This document shows positions 1 to 8,030 of a stretch of DNA of 64,000 nt, piece after piece (position 1 is the first letter of the stretch; each line of letters starts with the position of its first letter). The notes beneath the pieces are model-generated. The model was not told the DNA's origin. It searched no databases and worked only from the letters and a program-made list of their open reading frames with translations. Both the position numbers and the translations under genes were made by a program. The stretch comes from Bacillus tianshenii (lineage in GTDB: Bacteria > Bacillota > Bacilli > Bacillales > Bacillaceae_N): positions 992,001 through 1,056,000 of the forward strand of contig CP129018.1 of the NCBI GenBank assembly GCA_020524525.2, in the 5' to 3' direction.

Positions 1-277
1 GTATTCGAATTATTTATCAATAGCTGTTCTTGCTGCGCTTGATACACTCTTCGGTGGTATTCGAGCTCATTTGCAGCATATCTTTGATGATAAAGTTTTT
101 GCAACAGGCTTTTTTTCCAACATCTTACTTGCAGCAGGGTTAGCTTTTCTCGGTGTCCACTTAGGAGTTGATCTCTATTTAGCAGCTGTTTTTGCGTTTG
201 GAGTGAGACTTTTCCAAAACATTGCAGTGATTCGGAGAATATTACTGGAAAAATGGACGAAATCACGAGAAAAATAG
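1..277 (+). CDS. sbp: Small basic protein Sbp, DUF1290 family (5' truncated)
   Basis: The gene enters from the left edge in frame 2, so the N-terminus is missing; 91 residues are visible before the TAG stop. The protein is hydrophobic with at least two membrane segments (around the GFFSNILLAAGLAFLGVHLG stretch) and ends in a basic tail, RRILLEKWTKSREK. I recognise it from its strong resemblance to B. subtilis Sbp, whose gene also lies directly upstream of ftsA. Its function is not established; it is a small membrane protein of the division gene cluster. The only oddity is the window edge. Confidence 0.9.
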   Translation, partial: YSNYLSIAVLAALDTLFGGIRAHLQHIFDDKVFATGFFSNILLAAGLAFLGVHLGVDLYLAAVFAFGVRLFQNIAVIRRILLEKWTKSREK

Positions 278-295
278 AAAAAAATCAATTTTTTA

Positions 296-322
296 AAAGG
301 GAAAACCCTTTCCTTGTTGAAT
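296..322 (+). promoter_or_regulatory. Possible SigH-type promoter upstream of ftsA
   Basis: AAAGGGAAA at 296-304 and GAAT at 319-322 are 14 bases apart and resemble the SigH pattern (AGGAWWT, then GAAT). B. subtilis ftsAZ has a SigH promoter in this place. The match is imperfect, and the same bases could form a small AAAGGG/CCCTTT hairpin, so this is tentative. Confidence 0.35.
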
Positions 323-411
323 ACAAACAATAAAATACCATATCGGAATACACCATTTCAGTGAAGTGAGTGATGGCCTGTTGGACTAGGGTTAAAAGGA
401 GGTGCCAAAGA

Positions 412-1698
412 ATGAACAGCAACGAGATTTATGTTAGTTTAGACATCGGTACATCCAATGTTAAAGTGATTATTGGAGAGGTTTCCAATGATTCTTTAAA
501 TATCATTGGAGTGGGTAATGTACAATCAGAAGGATTACGAAAGGGTTCCATAGTAGACATAGATGAAACCGTTCATTCTATTCGAAAGGCAGTCGAACAA
601 GCAGAGCGAATGGTCGGCCTCGACATTAAACGTGTAATTGTAGGTGTAAGTGGCAATCAAATTGAATTGATGCATTGTCATGGTGTAGTAGCCGTCCAAA
701 GTGAAAATAAAGAAATTCGAAATGAGGACGTCGCTCGTGTCATTGATGCAGCGCAAGTTGTTTCGATTCCACCTGAAAGGGAAATCATTAGTGTGGTGCC
801 ACATCAATTTATTGTTGACGGTGTTGGTGAAATTAATGACCCACGTGGCATTATTGGTGTTCGTCTTGAAGTGGAAGGAACGATTATAACAACGTCCAAA
901 AATGTCTTACATAACTTACTCCGCTGTGTCGAGCGAGCTGGCTTGGAAATCATTGATATTTCCCTGCAGCCTCTTGCAGCGGGACACTTTGCATTATCAA
1001 AAGATGAGAAATACATGGGTGCTGCACTGATTGATATTGGTGGAGGAACAACAACAATTTCCGTTTTTGAGCAAGGACAAATGCAAGCTGTTACAACTCT
1101 GCCGTTTGGCGGCACCAATATGACGAAAGATATTTCAATCGGGTTGCGTACAACGGCAGAAGAAGCAGAGAAAGTAAAGGTTAAATACGGTTATGCATAC
1201 TTTGACATGGCTTCAGAAGACGAAACATTTAGCGTGCCTGTCATTGGCAGTGATACAAAAGAAACTTACAATCAGTTGGAGTTATCTGATATCATTGAAG
1301 CCAGATTAGAAGAAATGTTTGAAATGATTCAAGAAACACTCCGTAAGATGGGCTATCGAGAATTACCGGGTGGATATGCTTTAACAGGCGGTGTAGCGAA
1401 TATGACAGGGGTTGTCGAGTTGGCACGAGAAGTGTTACAACCTAATGTAAGGATTGCTCATCCAGATTATATAGGTGTACGCGAGCCACAATATACAACA
1501 GGTGTCGGGTTAATCCGTTATATTCACCATAAAGCAAAATTACAAGGTATAGAGGTTGATGGCTCCGTTTCAGAAGCTGAAGAGGAATATGCTGCTACAA
1601 GTGAGCCGCAGTCACCAAAGAAATCAAAAGCGAAGAAAGCCAACAAAGAAAATATGAAGGATAAAATGAAACAATGGATTGGCTATTTCTTTGAATAG
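412..1698 (+). CDS. ftsA: Cell division protein FtsA
   Basis: FtsA is the actin-like ATPase that tethers FtsZ filaments to the membrane at the septum. The 428-residue product has the actin-fold phosphate loops DIGTSNVKV near residue 9 and IDIGGGTTTISVF near residue 205. A basic linker leads to a C-terminal amphipathic helix (MKQWIGYFFE) that serves as the membrane anchor. The ATG at 412 is chosen because it follows AAAGGAGGTG at 395-404 and gives the usual N-terminus; an in-frame ATG at 370 has no such site. It lies between sbp and ftsZ and is probably cotranscribed with ftsZ, 43 bases downstream. Length matches the family. Confidence 0.97.
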   Translation: MNSNEIYVSLDIGTSNVKVIIGEVSNDSLNIIGVGNVQSEGLRKGSIVDIDETVHSIRKAVEQAERMVGLDIKRVIVGVSGNQIELMHCHGVVAVQSENKEIRNEDVARVIDAAQVVSIPPEREIISVVPHQFIVDGVGEINDPRGIIGVRLEVEGTIITTSKNVLHNLLRCVERAGLEIIDISLQPLAAGHFALSKDEKYMGAALIDIGGGTTTISVFEQGQMQAVTTLPFGGTNMTKDISIGLRTTAEEAEKVKVKYGYAYFDMASEDETFSVPVIGSDTKETYNQLELSDIIEARLEEMFEMIQETLRKMGYRELPGGYALTGGVANMTGVVELAREVLQPNVRIAHPDYIGVREPQYTTGVGLIRYIHHKAKLQGIEVDGSVSEAEEEYAATSEPQSPKKSKAKKANKENMKDKMKQWIGYFFE

Positions 1699-1741
1699 GG
1701 AAATTAGTATGAAGTAATTTGGACGATTAGGAGGATCTGAC

Positions 1742-2884
1742 ATGTTGCAATTTGACACGGAAATGGATCAGTTAGCTACGATAAAGGTCATCGGTGTAGG
1801 CGGCGGCGGAAGCAACGCTGTCAACCGCATGATTGAGCATGGCGTACAAGGAGTAGAGTTTATTGCTGTAAATACGGACGCACAAGCTCTTAATCTATCA
1901 AAAGCCGAAACGAAGATGCAAATCGGCTCAAAATTAACGCGAGGGCTTGGTGCAGGTGCAAACCCAGAAGTAGGTAAGAAAGCGGCTGAAGAAAGCAAAG
2001 AACAAATTGAGGAAGCGTTAAGAGGCGCAGATATGGTATTCGTAACAGCTGGTATGGGCGGTGGAACAGGCACAGGTGCTGCTCCAGTTATTGCCCAAAT
2101 CTCAAAAGAACTTGGCGCACTTACAGTTGGCGTTGTGACACGTCCGTTTACATTTGAAGGTCGTAAGCGTTCAACACAGGCGGCTGGCGGTATTAATTCA
2201 ATGAAGGATAACGTTGATACATTAATTGTTATTCCAAATGACCGCTTGCTTGAAATTGTCGACAAGAATACACCAATGCTTGAAGCATTCCGTGAAGCGG
2301 ATAATGTTCTTCGCCAAGGTGTACAAGGTATTTCTGATTTGATTGCAGTTCCTGGTTTAATTAACCTTGACTTTGCAGATGTGAAAACAATTATGTCTGA
2401 TAAAGGTTCTGCATTAATGGGGATCGGGATTGCAACAGGTGAAAGCCGTGCAGCAGAAGCAGCGAAAAAAGCGATTTCCAGCCCGCTTCTTGAAACATCA
2501 ATTGATGGTGCTCAAGGCGTGCTGATGAATATCACTGGCGGCTCTAATTTAAGCCTTTATGAAGTTCAAGAGGCTGCAGATATCGTCTCTTCTGCTTCTG
2601 ATGAAGAAGTGAATATGATCTTCGGTTCTGTCATTAATGATAATTTAAAAGATGAAATCGTCGTAACAGTTATCGCAACAGGCTTTAATGATATTGACCT
2701 GAGTCAATCAAAGCCGAGACGTCCAATGATGCAAAGCGGACGTAATAATATGGCATCAAAGCCGAAACCACGTGAAGAAAAACCGACAGAACAACCGCGT
2801 ACACCTTCTTTCAATCCACAACCAGAGGAAGATACGCTCGAAATTCCAACCTTCCTACGTAACCGAAATCGTAGAAGAAAATAA
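1742..2884 (+). CDS. ftsZ: Cell division GTPase FtsZ
   Basis: FtsZ is the tubulin-like GTPase that polymerises into the Z ring. The 380-residue protein starts with the nucleotide-binding [17 protein letters not shown] segment and carries the tubulin signature [11 protein letters not shown] near residue 105. The T7-loop region NLDFADVKT lies near residue 207. A variable Pro/Gln/Glu linker leads to the C-terminal peptide [14 protein letters not shown], which binds FtsA, SepF and other partners. The start is set by AGGAGG at 1729. It is the last gene of the sbp-ftsA-ftsZ unit and is followed by a strong terminator. SepF and DivIVA, encoded further on, act with it at the septum. Confidence 0.98.
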   Translation: MLQFDTEMDQLATIKVIGVGGGGSNAVNRMIEHGVQGVEFIAVNTDAQALNLSKAETKMQIGSKLTRGLGAGANPEVGKKAAEESKEQIEEALRGADMVFVTAGMGGGTGTGAAPVIAQISKELGALTVGVVTRPFTFEGRKRSTQAAGGINSMKDNVDTLIVIPNDRLLEIVDKNTPMLEAFREADNVLRQGVQGISDLIAVPGLINLDFADVKTIMSDKGSALMGIGIATGESRAAEAAKKAISSPLLETSIDGAQGVLMNITGGSNLSLYEVQEAADIVSSASDEEVNMIFGSVINDNLKDEIVVTVIATGFNDIDLSQSKPRRPMMQSGRNNMASKPKPREEKPTEQPRTPSFNPQPEEDTLEIPTFLRNRNRRRK

Positions 2885-2890
2885 ATACAG

Positions 2891-2923
2891 AAAGCTTGCA
2901 GGGAAATCCTGCAAGCTTTTTTT
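2891..2923 (+). terminator. Rho-independent terminator of ftsAZ
   Basis: A 12-bp perfect stem (AAAGCTTGCAGG with its complement, loop GAAAT) is followed by seven T residues. Confidence 0.92.
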
Positions 2924-3082
2924 ATGCAATAAAATAGGTTTTTGATTCGTCTTGCATGTTCAAAGCTAAAGGTCCCCCAATACGAAATAACTATTAAAAC
3001 AGGAAAAATAGTCATAATGCATTAAATTAAGAGAAAAATATGTTAAAATATGATTAGATTGATTGGGGAAGGAGTTCCTAAC

Positions 3083-3613
3083 GTGTATTTCATCGGTGCA
3101 ATCTTAAAGCGAACATATCAATTAACAAAGAAGCCATCGTTGTCTAGGGACACTCATACTTATACTCAACGAACAAAACAAATCGACTCACAACAGAAAG
3201 CAACTGTCATTAAGTTTGACGTGCAGCAAAAACGTCAGCTTTCACATATACCAACAGAACGTGCAGGAAGTGTGTATAAGATGAGTGATTTAAGAGCCAT
3301 TCGTAAGCCATGGGTTGGTGAACAGCCGTATCATCCTGATGATCTTGATGAACGATATTTAGATCAATCATTTTTAAGTGACATTTGGCATAAAATCGAT
3401 AATGGCACAAGCAAGAGTCAAGATATCTTTCAGTTAATTAAAGAACACGAACATATTCACGAAACGTATGTCCAAGGAAAAATTTCAAAACAAAAAGAAA
3501 TCAACATGGTTGAAAAGCTTTTTAACGCCTTTTATAAGAAGCACAAAAGCTGGCCGCATCAAGAGCCGACCTATCATCGTTTTTATTATGAATTGAATAA
3601 TGGAAACTGGTAA
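3083..3613 (+). CDS. Unrecognised basic protein, 176 aa
   Basis: I do not recognise this family. The GTG at 3083 is chosen because GGGAAGGAG lies 9-17 bases upstream; an in-frame ATG at 3050 lacks a site. The product would be soluble, rich in Lys, His and Tyr, with no signal peptide, membrane span or obvious catalytic motif. Its N-terminal third is basic and low in complexity. The C-terminal half (from about residue 75) is richer in aromatic residues and looks folded, with WHKIDNGTSKSQDIF and NAFYKKHKSWPHQEPTYHRF segments. It has its own terminator and sits between ftsZ and spoIIGA, where B. subtilis has the protease gene bpr. Lineage-specific function is possible but not shown. Confidence 0.7.
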   Translation: MYFIGAILKRTYQLTKKPSLSRDTHTYTQRTKQIDSQQKATVIKFDVQQKRQLSHIPTERAGSVYKMSDLRAIRKPWVGEQPYHPDDLDERYLDQSFLSDIWHKIDNGTSKSQDIFQLIKEHEHIHETYVQGKISKQKEINMVEKLFNAFYKKHKSWPHQEPTYHRFYYELNNGNW

Positions 3614-3622
3614 GCAAAAAGA

Positions 3623-3647
3623 AGACGTCGCTAGGCGTCTTTTTTTT
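3623..3647 (+). terminator. Terminator after the unrecognised gene
   Basis: A 7-bp stem AGACGTC/GGCGTCT (one G-T pair) with loop GCTA runs into eight T residues. Confidence 0.85.
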
Positions 3648-3651
3648 GATC

Positions 3652-3695
3652 TGTTCCAGCAAACAATATTTCTAAGCGGCCCACCTCCGCTTTTC
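3652..3695 (-). repeat. Type 2 dispersed repeat, 5' fragment
   Basis: Read on the - strand it begins GAAAAGCGGAGG and continues with GCCGCTTAGAAATATTG, matching the first ~43 bases of the full unit at 60259. The 3' half is missing. It ends one base before the Spo0A-box region of the spoIIG promoter. Confidence 0.75.
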
Positions 3696-3696
3696 G

Positions 3697-3783
3697 TGTG
3701 ACAAAATGGTTTAAAATTTGTCAAAAACTCTTTGGGTTGGTCGGCATCGATTGACAGACTTTCAATTTTCTCTTTTGTATACT
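3697..3783 (+). promoter_or_regulatory. spoIIG promoter with candidate Spo0A boxes
   Basis: TTGACA at 3751-3756 and TATACT at 3778-3783 are separated by 21 bases. The B. subtilis spoIIG promoter is known for its abnormally long 22-bp spacer and its need for Spo0A~P with SigA RNA polymerase. Upstream lie TGACAAA (3699-3705) and TGTCAAA (3719-3725), each one base from the 0A-box TGNCGAA. Placement and spacing support control by Spo0A; binding is inferred. Confidence 0.7.
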
Positions 3784-3828
3784 TACTTAAACAAACTATC
3801 TTTCGGGATGGAAGAAAGGAGAAATCGG

Positions 3829-4758
3829 TTGGTTGTCTATTTGGACATTATATGGCTGTTGAATTTTTGTATTGATTTAAGTTTGCTAGCTTTAACAGCT
3901 ATTGTGCTGAAGCGAAGGGTTTCAAGGTGGCGTCTTGTGCTTGGGGCTTTCGTTGCTTCATTAACAGTCGTCCTGTATTTTACACCGTTGTCCTTTTTTG
4001 CGGTTCATCCGCTTGGGAAGTTTTTATTCTCTTTCTTGATTATATTTATGGCATTTGGCTACCGAAAATTCCGCTTTTTTATGCAGGGGCTGCTGACCTT
4101 CTACGTGCTGACCTTTATGATTGGTGGCGGCATTGTTGGGATGCATTATTTTTTGCAGGTGGAGCATGACGTGATCAATGGGGTTGTTACAACACAAGCA
4201 GGGGGATATGGAAGTCCTGCAGGTTGGTTGTTTGTCTTGATTTCATTTCCGTTCTTGTGGATGCTTTCAAAAAATCAGTTCACATCAATTGAAACACGAA
4301 AGCTCCATACAGAGAGTTTGGCAGGGGTGGAGATTGATATTGGGCATACGATTCTTTTTATGAAGGGGCTGATTGATAGCGGAAATAAATTATATGATCC
4401 TCTTACGAAAACCCCCGTGATGATTCTAGATATTGAACATGCTGAGTCGCAAATTCCAGAAGCTGTGTTTCAGCTGGCAAAACAACCGGACAAGATTGGC
4501 GAGCTTGATGTGCCGACAAATTGGCAGCAGCGTCTTCGGATGATTCCGTTCAGTGGCCTTGGTTCTGCGAATCAATTACTGCTCGCTGTTAAACCAGATT
4601 CAGTCATCTTGACACTTGAGCATGAGCAAATCCAAGTAAAACGTGTGTTAATTGGCCTGCATGCAGGTGCACTCTCATCTGAAGGTGATTTCGAGTGTAT
4701 TTTACACCCAGATATGATTTCAAATGGGCAACCGATACTTACAGAACAAGCAAAATAA
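3829..4758 (+). CDS. spoIIGA: Sporulation sigma-E factor-processing peptidase SpoIIGA
   Basis: SpoIIGA is the membrane aspartic protease that cleaves pro-SigE in the mother cell once the forespore signal protein SpoIIR is made. The TTG at 3829 gives 309 residues starting MVVYLDIIWLLNF, the same length and N-terminus as B. subtilis SpoIIGA, with AAAGGAG seven bases upstream. The N-terminal half has about five membrane segments. The C-terminal protease domain contains LIDSGNKLYDP, in which Asp183 aligns with the known catalytic residue. It forms the spoIIG operon with sigE (16 bases downstream) behind the long-spacer promoter. Confidence 0.95.
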   Translation: MVVYLDIIWLLNFCIDLSLLALTAIVLKRRVSRWRLVLGAFVASLTVVLYFTPLSFFAVHPLGKFLFSFLIIFMAFGYRKFRFFMQGLLTFYVLTFMIGGGIVGMHYFLQVEHDVINGVVTTQAGGYGSPAGWLFVLISFPFLWMLSKNQFTSIETRKLHTESLAGVEIDIGHTILFMKGLIDSGNKLYDPLTKTPVMILDIEHAESQIPEAVFQLAKQPDKIGELDVPTNWQQRLRMIPFSGLGSANQLLLAVKPDSVILTLEHEQIQVKRVLIGLHAGALSSEGDFECILHPDMISNGQPILTEQAK

Positions 4759-4774
4759 GTGAAGGAGGATGAGA

Positions 4775-5494
4775 ATGGCAACGTTAAAGCTACGTTTAAC
4801 ATTGTGGTGGTACAAGCTGTTGATGAAGTTTGGGATTAAGACCGATGAAGTGTATTATATCGGAGGAAAAGAAGCGCTACCGCCGCCGCTTTCAAAGGAT
4901 GAAGAACAAGTGTTGCTTTCAAAATTAACGACAGGTGACCAAGCTGCACGCTCACTACTAATCGAACGGAATCTTAGGCTTGTCGTATATATTTCGCGAA
5001 AGTTTGAAAACACCGGTATAAACATTGAGGACTTAATCAGTATTGGCACAATCGGTTTAATTAAAGCGGTTAATACATTTAATCCAGAGAAGAAGATAAA
5101 GCTTGCGACATATGCATCGCGCTGTATTGAAAATGAAATTTTAATGTATTTACGCCGAAATAATAAAACCCGTTCAGAAGTTTCCTTTGATGAACCACTG
5201 AACGTTGATTGGGATGGCAATGAGCTATTGCTTTCAGATGTCTTAGGAACAGAAGAAGATATTATTACAAAAGACTTAGATGCCAAAATTGACCGTAAGC
5301 TTTTAAAGAAATCACTAGAGTTCTTAAATGACCGTGAGAAGCAAATAATGGAGCTGCGGTTTGGTTTAGCAGGTGAGGAAGAAAAGACGCAAAAGGATGT
5401 AGCAGATATGCTTGGCATCTCACAATCTTATATTTCACGCCTTGAAAAACGAATCATTGAGCGCCTTCGCAAGGAATTTAATAAAATGTTGTAA
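4775..5494 (+). CDS. sigE: Sporulation sigma factor SigE (pro-SigE)
   Basis: SigE is the early mother-cell sigma factor of sporulation. The ATG at 4775, six bases after AAGGAGG, gives 239 residues as in B. subtilis; an ATG at 4769 is too close to the site. The first ~27 residues form the membrane-associated pro-sequence ([14 protein letters not shown]), removed by SpoIIGA near EVYYIGG. Sigma-70 region 2 contains [16 protein letters not shown] and [19 protein letters not shown]. Region 4 contains [20 protein letters not shown]. It is cotranscribed with its protease gene and followed by sigG, which has its own promoter. Confidence 0.97.
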   Translation: MATLKLRLTLWWYKLLMKFGIKTDEVYYIGGKEALPPPLSKDEEQVLLSKLTTGDQAARSLLIERNLRLVVYISRKFENTGINIEDLISIGTIGLIKAVNTFNPEKKIKLATYASRCIENEILMYLRRNNKTRSEVSFDEPLNVDWDGNELLLSDVLGTEEDIITKDLDAKIDRKLLKKSLEFLNDREKQIMELRFGLAGEEEKTQKDVADMLGISQSYISRLEKRIIERLRKEFNKML

Positions 5495-5537
5495 ATATTT
5501 ATGAAATTCTGCTTATTTGTTGTCTAAATTTGACCAT

Positions 5538-5566
5538 GCATAAAATTCCCTCTCAAGGAGATACTT
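5538..5566 (+). promoter_or_regulatory. Candidate SigF-type promoter of sigG
   Basis: GCATA at 5538-5542 and GGAGATACTT at 5557-5566 match the SigF -35 (GYATA) and -10 (GGnnAnAnT) patterns, with a 14-base spacer that is slightly short. sigG is forespore-transcribed by SigF in B. subtilis, which supports the call. Confidence 0.5.
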
Positions 5567-5611
5567 AACTTGTAAATTGTACCTGATGAGCTCCGATGAG
5601 GAGGGAAAGAA

Positions 5612-6391
5612 TTGACGCGTAACAAAGTAGAAATTTGCGGTGTAGACACATCTAAGTTACCTGTTTTGAAGAATGAAGAAATGCGAAAGCTATTTCGAGA
5701 GATGCAAAGCGGGGATGACACAGCGAGAGAAAAGCTTGTAAACGGAAATTTACGACTCGTGTTAAGCGTCATTCAACGCTTCAATAATCGCGGGGAATAT
5801 GTAGATGATCTGTTCCAAGTGGGCTGTATCGGTTTAATGAAGTCAATTGACAACTTTGACTTAGGACAAAATGTGCGTTTTTCCACTTATGCGGTACCAA
5901 TGATTATCGGGGAGATTCGCAGGTATTTACGCGATAATAACCCCATTCGTGTGTCGCGTTCATTAAGAGATATCGCTTATAAAGCTCTCCAGGTGCGTGA
6001 AAAATTAATTGCAAAAACATCTCGTGAACCGACTGCAGTTGAAATTGCAAAAGAGCTGGATGTTCCGCATGAAGAAGTTGTCTTTGCCCTTGACGCAATT
6101 CAAGATCCTGTTTCATTGTTTGAGCCAATCTATAACGATGGCGGCGATCCTATTTTTGTAATGGATCAGCTGAGTGATGAAAAAAATAAAGATGTTCAAT
6201 GGATCGAAGAAATTGCCCTGAAAGAAGGAATGCGTCGTTTGAACGACAGAGAAAAAATGATTCTAACTAAACGCTTCTTCCAAGGTAAAACGCAAATGGA
6301 AGTTGCTGAAGAAATCGGCATCTCACAGGCGCAAGTATCCCGGCTTGAAAAAGCTGCGATCAAACAAATGAATAAAAATATTCAGCATTAA
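5612..6391 (+). CDS. sigG: Forespore sigma factor SigG
   Basis: SigG drives late forespore transcription. The 259-residue protein begins MTRNKVEICGVDTSKLPVLK, nearly identical to B. subtilis SigG, from a TTG start preceded by GAGGAGGG. Region 2 (NLRLVLSVIQRFNNRGEYVD, then FSTYAVPMIIGEIRRYLRD), region 3 and the region 4 helix-turn-helix (TQMEVAEEIGISQAQVSRLE) are intact. There is no pro-sequence. It follows spoIIGA-sigE but is separated by 117 bases containing a SigF-like promoter. B. subtilis has ylmA and ylmB downstream; here repeats occupy that place. Confidence 0.97.
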   Translation: MTRNKVEICGVDTSKLPVLKNEEMRKLFREMQSGDDTAREKLVNGNLRLVLSVIQRFNNRGEYVDDLFQVGCIGLMKSIDNFDLGQNVRFSTYAVPMIIGEIRRYLRDNNPIRVSRSLRDIAYKALQVREKLIAKTSREPTAVEIAKELDVPHEEVVFALDAIQDPVSLFEPIYNDGGDPIFVMDQLSDEKNKDVQWIEEIALKEGMRRLNDREKMILTKRFFQGKTQMEVAEEIGISQAQVSRLEKAAIKQMNKNIQH

Positions 6392-6408
6392 TTATTATGG
6401 CAAGCCGG

Positions 6409-6439
6409 CCTGTCCTCACTATTTGGGGATGGGTTTTTT
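6409..6439 (+). terminator. Terminator of sigG
   Basis: CCTGTCCTC (6409-6417) pairs along its length with GGGGATGGG (6425-6433) using some G-T pairs, and six T residues follow. Confidence 0.65.
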
Positions 6440-6472
6440 GATTGGAATCGGACAGTCTAACCCGCTTTCGAC

Positions 6473-6534
6473 GCACAGGATGTGCTAGTGCAGGCGTTGT
6501 CACAGGACGTGACGTTCTTAGCCAGCGTTCCTTT
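6473..6534 (+). repeat. 62-nt twin-hairpin module, copy A
   Basis: The module holds two short hairpins with AGGAY loops: GCAC-AGGAT-GTGC at 6473-6485 and GTCAC-AGGAC-GTGAC at 6499-6513. It is 61/62 identical to the reverse complement of 60503-60564 and about 47/62 identical, without gaps, to 38223-38284. No open reading frame is conserved among the copies. Confidence 0.85.
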
Positions 6535-6538
6535 AATG

Positions 6539-6613
6539 CTCCGGGGCAAAGTGCGCCCCTATGCATGAAGGCTCCAGCAAACAATATTTCTAAACGGCCC
6601 GCCTCCGCTTTTC
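6539..6613 (-). repeat. Type 2 dispersed repeat, partial
   Basis: Read on the - strand it begins GAAAAGCGGAGGCGGGCC and follows the full type 2 unit at 60259 through the CTGGARCCTTCA segment and the apical hairpin. The 3' arm is replaced by the 62-nt module. Confidence 0.75.
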
Positions 6614-6619
6614 GGGATG

Positions 6620-6738
6620 TCTAGCTCCGGCGAATAGGGGCTCGAGGTCATAAGTCAGCTTACTACGGGGACAAAGGTCGGTCCCCTTCGCAAACTGCCT
6701 TATGCTTGTCGCCCCTGTTCAATTCGCCTCCGCTTTTC
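6620..6738 (-). repeat. Type 1 dispersed structured repeat
   Basis: On the - strand it runs from GAAAAGCGGAGG to GCCGGAGCTAGA. It folds into a basal stem GGCGAAT/ATTCGCC, then GGGGC/GCCCC, then CATAAG/CTTATG and an apical GGGGAC/GTCCCC hairpin. The basal stem differs from other type 1 copies by paired substitutions. Together with the neighbouring modules it fills the gene-free interval from sigG to ylmC. Confidence 0.85.
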
Positions 6739-6796
6739 GTTATTGTCCAAGCTTTTGTTTGCATAGGATGGGTAGTAGAGGAAGGGAGTGGGGTTG

Positions 6797-7048
6797 ATGT
6801 TGAGGATTTCGGAGTTTCAGAGTAAGGATGTTGTGAATATTGCGGATGGGAAGAGGCTTGGGCAGATTACGGACTTTGATATTGATTTGGAGACTGGGCG
6901 TATTAGTAGGGTGCTTGTGCCTGTTAATGGGAGAGGAATGCGCTTTTTTGGGAAGGATGAAGGGATGACGATTCCGTGGAGCAACATTGTTAAGATTGGA
7001 TCAGATGTGATTTTAGTTCGGGTGTCATCAGACCAGATAGAAGAATGA
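6797..7048 (+). CDS. ylmC: YlmC/YmxH family PRC-barrel protein
   Basis: This is a small PRC-barrel domain protein of the YlmC/YmxH sporulation-associated family; its biochemical role is unknown. The ATG at 6797 gives 83 residues starting MLRISEFQSKDVVNIADGK, eight bases after GGGAG; GTG at 6788 and TTG at 6794 are in frame but less well placed. The barrel motifs GQITDFDIDLETGRI and IPWSNIVKIGSDVILV are clear. Codon use is richer in GGG, TTG and AAG than in neighbours. It begins the ylm cluster but is separated from ylmD by 131 bases. Confidence 0.88.
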   Translation: MLRISEFQSKDVVNIADGKRLGQITDFDIDLETGRISRVLVPVNGRGMRFFGKDEGMTIPWSNIVKIGSDVILVRVSSDQIEE

Positions 7049-7179
7049 TTTTTTAAGAATGACGGCTTTATGTCGATTCTTCTTTCATTTTTGTGCTAAA
7101 ATAGGATTGATTTCATGTTGGAATCATGGTAGAAAAAATGAAACAATGCAAAATAATTGCAGGTAGAGGATGAGGAGTC

Positions 7180-8007
7180 ATGGTAAAGAGAGAACCTTTT
7201 CAAGCTTATGCACCAGCTTTTTTGCAAATTGAGAAGTGGAAAGCAATCGCTCCGAACGTAACAGCAGGAATCAGCACGCGCATTGGGGGAGTGAGCCCAT
7301 CTCCATATCATGAATTGAATACAGGTTTTCATGTGAACGATAGGGAAGAACATGTTATTGAAAATCGTGAAAGACTTGCAAAAACGCTTGATAGCAGCTT
7401 AAGTGATTGGGTTAATGTCTATCAAGTCCACGGTAAAAATATTGTAGAAGTAACGGAAGAAGATAGAGGAAAAGGAACTCGTGATCCGCATACAGTGCTT
7501 GCTGATGCAGATGGGATGTACACGAAAGCCGCTGGTGTTTATTTAGCAGCAGGCTTTGCTGATTGTACTCCGCTGTTTTTCGTCGCTCCGTCTCATCATT
7601 TAATTGGTGTGGCCCATGCTGGATGGAAGGGAACTGTGGCGCAAATTGGGCCTGAGATGGTACGAATTTGGCATGAAAAGCATGGCGTTCCTTTGAATGA
7701 AATATATGCAGTGATTGGGCCAGCGATCGGAAAGTGTTGTTATGAAGTCGATAATCGGGTAATGGAACAAGTAAGGGCTCTTCCTTTCGACAAAACCAAC
7801 CCGCCATTTATCGAAAAAGAAAACGGAAAAGCACAGCTTGACTTGAAGCAATTGAATATGCAGCTGCTCGAACACGCAGGAATTCCGACAGCAAATCTCG
7901 AATGTAGTACATATTGTACAAGCTGTGAATCAGACAAATTTTTCTCACATCGACGTGATAACGGAAAAACCGGCAGAATGCTTGGTGTTATTACACAAAC
8001 AGAATAG
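7180..8007 (+). CDS. ylmD: YlmD/YfiH family purine nucleoside phosphorylase (laccase domain)
   Basis: The family was annotated as polyphenol oxidase (laccase). Biochemically characterised members phosphorolyse adenosine and inosine, and some deaminate adenosine. The 275-residue protein carries the zinc-ligand signatures CTPLFFVAP (about residue 129), GVAHAGWKGT (about 143) and a C-terminal CTSCESDKFFSHRRD motif. The ATG at 7180 follows GAGGAG. It precedes ylmE by 23 bases and is conserved beside sepF in Firmicutes. The reason for its link with division genes is not known. Confidence 0.92.
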   Translation: MVKREPFQAYAPAFLQIEKWKAIAPNVTAGISTRIGGVSPSPYHELNTGFHVNDREEHVIENRERLAKTLDSSLSDWVNVYQVHGKNIVEVTEEDRGKGTRDPHTVLADADGMYTKAAGVYLAAGFADCTPLFFVAPSHHLIGVAHAGWKGTVAQIGPEMVRIWHEKHGVPLNEIYAVIGPAIGKCCYEVDNRVMEQVRALPFDKTNPPFIEKENGKAQLDLKQLNMQLLEHAGIPTANLECSTYCTSCESDKFFSHRRDNGKTGRMLGVITQTE

Positions 8008-8030
8008 GACTTGCAGGAGGTTGAAGCAGC

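Noticed and set aside
1768-2265. 165-codon frame antisense to ftsZ
   Set aside because: It mirrors the codon pattern of ftsZ, has no ribosome site and no recognisable protein features.
3050-3082. Upstream ATG start for the unrecognised gene after ftsZ
   Set aside because: It lacks a ribosome binding site, whereas the GTG at 3083 has GGGAAGGAG at proper distance.
6442-6624. 60-codon open frame on the + strand downstream of sigG
   Set aside because: It runs through the 62-nt module and type 2 repeat, has no ribosome binding site, and its frame is not kept in the other copies.
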